Assembly (NCBI RefSeq): GCF_016908315.1
Contig: NZ_JAFBDQ010000006.1
Location: 124,001-188,000, forward strand
Direction of reading: 5' to 3'
Length of the DNA stretch: 64,000 nucleotides
Origin: Halanaerobacter jeridensis
Lineage (GTDB): Bacteria > Bacillota > Halanaerobiia > Halobacteroidales > Halobacteroidaceae
Positions 58,690-64,000 of the stretch are shown piece by piece. Position numbers and translations under genes: made by a program. Position 1 is the stretch's first letter. Every line of letters begins with the position of its first letter. The notes under the pieces are model-generated. The model was not told the DNA's origin and ran no database searches. It saw nothing but the letters and a program-made list of their open reading frames with translations.

Positions 58690-61104
58690 TTATTGAGCTT
58701 GGCTACTATTGATACTATAGCTAGTAATTAATCTCTCTTTAGCATCATCAACTACATATATTTCAACCCAATTTTGTCCTGATAATCCTAGTTGAGTAGT
58801 TTCAATCCAGCCCTGTAAAGTCAACTCTTTAATTTTATTAGCTGTACTCCACTGTTCATCTTTCACAACTTTTTGGAAAATCCTAAATTTATCTTCTCCA
58901 ATTTTTTTATAAATTTCTACTTTTATAGCTTCATTTTTCCTTAATAATTCTGAATCTAATTGCAAATGATAAATCAAATCATCTAAATCGTCAATTATAG
59001 CTTCAATTACATCTTCATCTTCAGTAATCGCAGCATGACTAGCTTTTTTTACAATTCCTGAATATTCTTCTGAAAACAAAGCACTAGCAGTAGCTACTAA
59101 ACCATCATTCTGTACTCCAGCATAATTATCTGCTACTAGGTCATACATAAATGTAATATTTTCATCACCTGCAGCATCAGCAGCAATTAATTTATAAAGA
59201 CCACGATCATAATAATAAGCAAAATTCTGATTTAATTGTTCTAAAAAAGTATTGCTAAGTCTTTTTTCAAACTTAGACTGCTCTTGAAATGTAGTTAGTT
59301 GATAAAAATATTCAGTAGCAAAAGTATCTCTTAACCCTGAAAAGTCAAATCCTAAAGGATTATCAGCCAAAAAATTAACCATCCCTTGTAAAAAATTAGA
59401 CCGCGTCCAATTATAGACTAATGTCGAGGGTACTCCTTGATGCGGAGTAGAAATAGTGATTAAACGCTGCACATGCTGAGCACCACCAAATTCTTCGATA
59501 TAAGAGCGCGCTAAAATCCCTCCCATACTATGAGCTATTATAATAATATCATCACGATATTTTAAATCTTGATTCTGATTAATAGCTTCTTTTAGAGAGC
59601 GAGCGTTCTTTTCAATACTATACATTTTCGTAGGCCAAATAGAACCATAAACCCTGACTTCATTAGCATCTATCCTAGAATCTTGGACAATTCTTTTAAC
59701 TAACTGCCCAAAAACAAATTTAAGTGCTTGCTCATAATCGTTTTTAGTTACTGCTTTAGCTTGAAAACCATGGATTAAAATTATAGGCACTCCTGCCTGT
59801 TCCCAAGTACTACCTAAAGGAGCTAATTCTTTTAGTTGATAATAATCAGTCCACGGTTGTAATTGTACCTCTGTTAATACCTCATTTGACAATGACAACA
59901 AATCTAAATCTAGTGTTATTTCTTGCGCTTGATAATCAATAAAGTTACTGTTATTTAAAGGAGGCTTAATTAACTTTTTATGCTGAGTATCAGTTACATT
60001 AAACTCAATTAAAAAACCATGAGTATTATGAACAGCAGACTGCCCTTGAGCGCTTCCAACCGCTAAATAGTGACCATTTTTAACTTTAATAATATCTTTC
60101 AATCCACCTTCAACGGCATTTTTAAATACCTTCTCCTGCATTAGGTCTCCAGATTGGTCGAATACTACTAAATACGGATAATCATTTGCTCCCCCACCAT
60201 AACTGCGCCCTACAGATTGCTGTCCCACAGCAATTAGAGAGCCATTATTACTCTCCTGGATACTAGTATAATTAACAGTAAAGCCAGGATAAGTACGAGT
60301 CCAAATCTTTTCTCCTCGTTGATTTAATTTTACTAAATAACCATCAGCCCCTACTAGAATTAATTCTTGTTGCCTTGTTTCTTGCACTGCTGAAAAAGAC
60401 GCATCCCAAGCATTAGGTCGCTTAATTGTTTTACTCCACTTTTTAATCCCTTTATTATTAACACAGATAATCCATGCTTTAGAATCCACCTGCCAATCCT
60501 TAGAATTAATGATTCCTCCAGTTGCAACTAAATCCCCATCACTAGTCTGAATCACTGCCTTTAATATACTTTGATTAAATTCGGTATAAGTTTGACTCCA
60601 TTCTTTCTCTCCCGCAGCTGAAAACTGGGCCAAATATCCCTGCCCTCTTTTCTCACCCGCCACTACAAATTTACCATTTGCAAGTAATTCTAGACTCCTA
60701 AAATCAGCTTGACACCTTTTACTCCACTGTTTTTGACCACGTTGGTCTAATTTTATTATTTGATGAGTACTAATTGTTAACAGCTGATCATTTTTTAATT
60801 GAATTATATCATGTAAAACTGAAGAAAAAGACAAACTCCAAATTCGCTCTAAATCATTATTTAATTTAATTAACACTCCCTGTTTGCTACGTTGACGCCC
60901 CACTACTATATAACCGTCATTGAGAGGCAAGATTTGATTAAAATCTACTGTTTGGTCACCCCAATTATAAGTGCTTTTATAAATTTTATCTCTAATTTCT
61001 AATTCTTGACTAAAATCAAGTAAGTCATTATTAGCTAATACGGGAGATTTTAAAAAAGAGATTATAAATAAGATAATAAAAATAATTATAATTTTATTTT
61101 TCAC
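58690..61104 (-). CDS. Secreted beta-propeller plus alpha/beta-hydrolase (lipase-like) protein
   Basis: 804 residues with a signal peptide (IIIIFIILFIISFLKSPVLA). Residues about 40-370 contain at least six repeats of the type GDLVATGGxx..KxWSKTxxx, a propeller-like fold. From about 440 a PGAP1-like lipase domain follows: VPIILIHGFQAKAV, IIIAHSMGGILARSYIEEF (Ser nucleophile elbow), ITISTPHQGVPS and, near the end, a His in VKKASHAAITED. The remaining 80 residues are beta-rich. It is expected outside the cell; ester substrate unknown. Confidence 0.85.
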   Translation of the reverse strand: MKNKIIIIFIILFIISFLKSPVLANNDLLDFSQELEIRDKIYKSTYNWGDQTVDFNQILPLNDGYIVVGRQRSKQGVLIKLNNDLERIWSLSFSSVLHDIIQLKNDQLLTISTHQIIKLDQRGQKQWSKRCQADFRSLELLANGKFVVAGEKRGQGYLAQFSAAGEKEWSQTYTEFNQSILKAVIQTSDGDLVATGGIINSKDWQVDSKAWIICVNNKGIKKWSKTIKRPNAWDASFSAVQETRQQELILVGADGYLVKLNQRGEKIWTRTYPGFTVNYTSIQESNNGSLIAVGQQSVGRSYGGGANDYPYLVVFDQSGDLMQEKVFKNAVEGGLKDIIKVKNGHYLAVGSAQGQSAVHNTHGFLIEFNVTDTQHKKLIKPPLNNSNFIDYQAQEITLDLDLLSLSNEVLTEVQLQPWTDYYQLKELAPLGSTWEQAGVPIILIHGFQAKAVTKNDYEQALKFVFGQLVKRIVQDSRIDANEVRVYGSIWPTKMYSIEKNARSLKEAINQNQDLKYRDDIIIIAHSMGGILARSYIEEFGGAQHVQRLITISTPHQGVPSTLVYNWTRSNFLQGMVNFLADNPLGFDFSGLRDTFATEYFYQLTTFQEQSKFEKRLSNTFLEQLNQNFAYYYDRGLYKLIAADAAGDENITFMYDLVADNYAGVQNDGLVATASALFSEEYSGIVKKASHAAITEDEDVIEAIIDDLDDLIYHLQLDSELLRKNEAIKVEIYKKIGEDKFRIFQKVVKDEQWSTANKIKELTLQGWIETTQLGLSGQNWVEIYVVDDAKERLITSYSINSSQAQ

Positions 61105-61162
61105 ACTAACCCCGCCTTTTAAAAAAATTGAAAATCAAAACAAAGGAAAAATAATTAATAAA

Positions 61163-61200
61163 CCTAAAAAGGCTTCAGGATTACCCTGAAGCTTTTTTGC
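61163..61200 (-). terminator. Terminator of the STAS gene
   Basis: AAAGCTTCAGGG / CCTGAAGCCTTTT stem with a 3-base loop; T-runs on both sides. Confidence 0.85.
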
Positions 61201-61316
61201 TACTCAACTTATTTAGCTATGAGATACTCATTTATTATTCTTAACAACCTAAACCCAGAATTTAAATTAAACAGGAGCAACATTCCAATTTTATTTTAAT
61301 TGATTAAGATTATAGA

Positions 61317-61649
61317 TTACTTAGTTCTTCTTTCAATAATAAATAAATCGTCTAATCCCGTTTCTTTAATCAAATCACTGATAAAGTTATCATTATTGTT
61401 TAAGACAATTTTAGCATCGACTTCTGCTTCTTCGCCAGCATAAAAAAGCGCTTTAATTCCTTCACTAGAAATATATTCTAAGCCTTCAACTAAAAAGACT
61501 AATTTATTAATTGAATTTTTCATGTAATTTCTCAACTGATTTAAAAAATCAAGCGCATTAGTAGAATCTAAATCTCCTGCTAATGACACCTCGACTACAC
61601 CATCATTTTCATTTAAGTCCCATCTTAAATTAGACTTTATCATCATCAT
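61317..61649 (-). CDS. STAS-domain anti-sigma factor antagonist
   Basis: 110 residues (start ATG 61649, or one of the next two ATG) with the STAS fold: VVEVSLAGDLDSTNALDFLNQ, KLVFLVEGLEYISSEGIKAL and a C-terminal helix GLDDLFIIERR. The Ser in EYISSEG is the phosphorylation site used by RsbW-type kinases. Partner-switching genes for a PP2C phosphatase and an RsbW-like kinase lie upstream (61916-63668), separated by 266 bases. Confidence 0.9.
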   Translation of the reverse strand: MMMIKSNLRWDLNENDGVVEVSLAGDLDSTNALDFLNQLRNYMKNSINKLVFLVEGLEYISSEGIKALFYAGEEAEVDAKIVLNNNDNFISDLIKETGLDDLFIIERRTK

Positions 61650-61799
61650 TTCCTCCCATAGTTTACAATTTTAAAAAACAACTTTCTGGGTTAGCTTAAT
61701 GAGACTTATAAAATTATAAAATTATTTGTACTATTACATTTATTATATCAAAAAACAAATTCAAACGCAAATAACCACTGTGGCTCTGCCCTGTGGCAG

Positions 61800-61826
61800 C
61801 AATAAGCTAATTCGATATTAGCTTAT
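61800..61826 (-). terminator. Hairpin after the PP2C gene
   Basis: AATAAGCTAAT / ATTAGCTTATT, 11 bp perfect with a 5-base loop; no T-run, so termination is uncertain. Confidence 0.5.
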
Positions 61827-61915
61827 TGTTAATAACTCCCATACATCTTGCTATCAATTTGTGGTAGACTAATACTAATTAAGGTGAATCTAACAACTGG
61901 ATATTAAATAAACTC

Positions 61916-63226
61916 TTATGTCCCATTAAATTTCAATACAATCATTGTTAAATCATCAGATTGGGAATTTTCAGCTACAAACTCTTCTATATCACCTTTA
62001 ATTTTATTTTCTATAATACTTACATCAGTAGTTTTTATTCCTTCTAAAACTTTTTTTAAGCGCAAATAAGAATATTGTTCTTCTTGCTCATTCATTGCTT
62101 CAGTAACTCCATCTGTATAAAGGAATAAAATATCATCAGAAGTTAAATATAAACTCTGCTTTTGATAATTATAATCACTAGTTATTCCTAAAATAAAATT
62201 ACTTTTTACATCTAAAAATTCCCAATACTTATCTCGTCCAATAAGAGGCGCATTATGTCCCGCATTAATAAATTCTAACTTACCTGTCTTTACATTCAAA
62301 ATTCCAATAAAAGCTGTTACAAACAATAATTCACCATTTTCTCGACATAAAGCATTGTTCACATTATAGAGAATTCTTTCTAGAGGAATGTTTTTTAAAG
62401 CTTCTGTTTTAATTAATTTTTTAGCAATTGCCATAAATAAAGCTGCTGGAACCCCTTTACCTGAAGCATCACCAATTACAAAACATAATTTATCTTCAGT
62501 AATAAAAAAGAAATCATATAAGTCGCCGCCCACTTGACGAGCTGGAGTCATACTGGCAAAAATATCAATTTCTTTACGTTCAGGAAACGGAGGAAAATCT
62601 TTAGGCAACATATTAGATTGAATTTTAGTAGCTACATTCAATTCACTTTCAATTCTGTTTTTAGCAGCAGTAGTTTCAGCTAACTGTTTTAACCCTTGAT
62701 AAGAACGTAAAGAAGTCATCAAAGTAGTATATAATTTTTTAGAAGTCAATTCAGTTTTTTCTTTATAATCATTAATATCATAAGCTTTAATTACTTCTTT
62801 TTCCGGTGCTTCTCCTGGTTGACCAGTTCGCAATATAATTCGAACTAAATTATTTTCTAATTCATCTCTAATATATTTAACTAATTGTAATCCTGAATTA
62901 TCTTCTTCCATCACCACATCTAAAAGAATAACTGCTATATCATCTTCAGTGGCGATAATATCTTTAGCTTCTGCTGCTGAATAAGCACTTATAAATTTAA
63001 TTCCTCGGTTTTGAAATTCAAAATCATCTAATACCATTTCAGTTACTTGATGTACTTCTTCTTGATCATCTACGATTAAAACTTTCCACGGGCTTTGCAT
63101 CATTAACTCTTTCTTTCCTTCAGAAGCAGCAAATTTTAGTTGTCCGCTCTTTTCTTCAAATAATGACTTTGATTCTACATTATCTGTTTCTTCATTAAAA
63201 TCAAACACAATTTCTTTATTTTTCAT
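61916..63226 (-). CDS. Response regulator with PP2C (RsbU/SpoIIE) phosphatase output
   Basis: About 436 residues. After 40 N-terminal residues comes a receiver domain (WKVLIVDDQEEVHQVTEMVL, phosphoacceptor Asp in AVILLDVVMEE, Thr/Lys region LRTGQ and INDYKEKTEL), a coiled linker, then a SpoIIE-type PP2C (SMTPARQVGGDLYDFFFI, IGDASGKGVPAALFMA, LYTDGVTEAMN, with its metal Asp residues). Phosphorylation would switch dephosphorylation of a STAS antagonist. AAGGTGATC selects the ATG at 63226. Confidence 0.92.
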   Translation of the reverse strand: MKNKEIVFDFNEETDNVESKSLFEEKSGQLKFAASEGKKELMMQSPWKVLIVDDQEEVHQVTEMVLDDFEFQNRGIKFISAYSAAEAKDIIATEDDIAVILLDVVMEEDNSGLQLVKYIRDELENNLVRIILRTGQPGEAPEKEVIKAYDINDYKEKTELTSKKLYTTLMTSLRSYQGLKQLAETTAAKNRIESELNVATKIQSNMLPKDFPPFPERKEIDIFASMTPARQVGGDLYDFFFITEDKLCFVIGDASGKGVPAALFMAIAKKLIKTEALKNIPLERILYNVNNALCRENGELLFVTAFIGILNVKTGKLEFINAGHNAPLIGRDKYWEFLDVKSNFILGITSDYNYQKQSLYLTSDDILFLYTDGVTEAMNEQEEQYSYLRLKKVLEGIKTTDVSIIENKIKGDIEEFVAENSQSDDLTMIVLKFNGT

Positions 63227-63245
63227 AGAGATCACCTTCTGAAGT

Positions 63246-63668
63246 TCAATTGATAAATTTCACTATAGTTAAAACATTCTGTTCTTCGTTGCGTTGATAT
63301 TTCATTTGATCCACAATTCTTTTAGCAATGTGAATCCCTAAGCCACCAATATCTCGTTCTTCAATCGAAGCAGATAGATTAGGCTTTTTATATTCAACTG
63401 GATTAAAAGGCACCCCGTGGTCAATGATCTTAATAATTACTTTTTTCTCTTCAGTTACGACCTTATATATTATTTTTACTTCTCCTGTCTGCTTAGGATA
63501 ACTATAATCAATAATATTAGTTAACATCTCTTCACAAACTAATCTCAACTTCTTTAATGAATTTTCAGTCGCAATTTCAAAATGATTAACTCCATTAACA
63601 ACAAATTCTAACATCCGATCTAAATTTTCTATAGTAGCCGGTAATTTTATACTGGGCACTTTAATCAT
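63246..63668 (-). CDS. RsbW-like serine-protein kinase/anti-sigma factor
   Basis: 140 residues of the GHKL HATPase_c_2 group: LRLVCEEMLTNIIDYSYPK (N box), IIDHGVPFNPVE (G1-like), and IGGLGIHIAKRIVD (G2). It would bind a sigma factor or other target and phosphorylate the STAS protein. GAAGGA touches the ATG at 63668; a GTG nine bases on is possible. It ends 10 bases before the PP2C start. No sigma factor is next to it. Confidence 0.88.
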   Translation of the reverse strand: MIKVPSIKLPATIENLDRMLEFVVNGVNHFEIATENSLKKLRLVCEEMLTNIIDYSYPKQTGEVKIIYKVVTEEKKVIIKIIDHGVPFNPVEYKKPNLSASIEERDIGGLGIHIAKRIVDQMKYQRNEEQNVLTIVKFIN

Positions 63669-63681
63669 TCCTTCACCAAAA

Positions 63682-64000
63682 TTATTTTGCCACTAATAAA
63701 ATTATCGAGCGTGGTCCAACTAATACTTCATCTTGGCTATCTATTTTTGGTTCATTACCAGCAGACCAAATGTCTTCTGGTTGCTCCATACCTGTATTAG
63801 CTACTAAATGCCATTCCTTACTGCGCGGCAAATTAGGCAATTCATAACCATGCATTTCCCAATGCATATTAATGGCAGCATAAATAAATTGGTCACTTTC
63901 TGTATCATATTTATCATTCGGTTCAGCAAATAATACCGCCATAGTCAAAGTGGAGGCTGAGGGATCAAATTCCCATAAATTCAAACCATGCCAAGATATT
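63682..64000 (-). CDS. Glycogen debranching enzyme GlgX-type, C-terminal part
   Basis: The frame is open to the window edge and reads ISWHGLNLWEFDPSASTLTM AVLF, then DQFIYAAINMHWEMHGYELP and DEVLVGPRSIILLVAK. This is the end of the GH13 isoamylase/GlgX family, including the late beta-sandwich domain. Active-site parts are outside the window. It ends 14 bases before the RsbW-like gene. Confidence 0.85.
   Translation of the reverse strand, partial: ISWHGLNLWEFDPSASTLTMAVLFAEPNDKYDTESDQFIYAAINMHWEMHGYELPNLPRSKEWHLVANTGMEQPEDIWSAGNEPKIDSQDEVLVGPRSIILLVAK

Noticed and set aside
1-64000. CRISPR arrays, tRNA or rRNA genes
   Set aside because: No regularly spaced 25-40-base repeats and no cloverleaf or rRNA-like segment was seen on either strand.

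Overview
The window comes from a low-G+C (about one third G+C) bacterium of the Clostridia/Halanaerobiales type, probably an anaerobic, halophilic spore former. The signs are Firmicutes-style GGAGG ribosome sites, frequent TTG/GTG starts, SAM-I and lysine riboswitches, a spore photoproduct lyase, a SpoVB-like flippase, and several Na+-coupled transporters. I cannot name the species. Both window ends cut genes: a chemotaxis receptor on the left and a glycogen debranching enzyme on the right. No rRNA, tRNA, CRISPR array or intact transposase was seen.

Left part (1-20 kb): the receptor end with a degenerate tandem duplication of its 3' tail; fxsA; a compact cAMP circuit (CHASE2 adenylate cyclase, FecR-domain secreted protein, Crp regulator); a cupin; a tail-anchored protein with a paralogue at 48 kb; a DUF4382 lipoprotein; a YvyF-like protein; a U32 peptidase-like enzyme; a broken receiver gene; a XerC/D recombinase; and a DUF1540 protein. 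Next come two damaged genes: lgt, frameshifted in an A8 tract, and a small membrane gene with an in-frame TGA. They are followed by copy 1 of an unexplained 484-bp repeat, a SpoVB-like flippase, manA, pspC and a Cys-rich acidic protein.

Middle part (19-45 kb): metY under a SAM riboswitch; an envelope-stress cluster (PspA, spermidine-synthase-like membrane protein, DUF4247, DUF2617-like, DUF4178, K+ channel); an LUD protein; an operon of sulfotransferase, GT4 glycosyltransferase, LPG-synthase-like flippase and PAP2 phosphatase, which could build a sulfated glycolipid; thiI-iscS with a thiamine-binding-type protein; a radical SAM-HhH protein; DUF1385; MATE; and dicarboxylate and SLC13 transporters. 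Two intergenic stretches (26.67-27.03 and 41.75-42.31 kb) carry a family of long imperfect hairpins whose stems differ in sequence but still pair.

Right part (42-64 kb): a 5'-nucleotidase-like HAD enzyme; splB; three consecutive M42 peptidases, two of them separated by copy 2 of the 484-bp repeat; the second tail-anchored paralogue; UPF0182; a vWA protein; a lysine-riboswitch-controlled NhaC-type transporter (LysW-like); a PrcB-like lipoprotein; an HhH-Cys protein; a fused remnant of a yhaO-yhaN nuclease operon beside an HNH protein; a propeller-lipase; a STAS/RsbU/RsbW partner-switching set; and the glgX end.

Window-wide, the heptamer TTGGCCC (either strand) occurs about 38 times where base composition predicts about 2. 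It falls in all three codon frames and both orientations.
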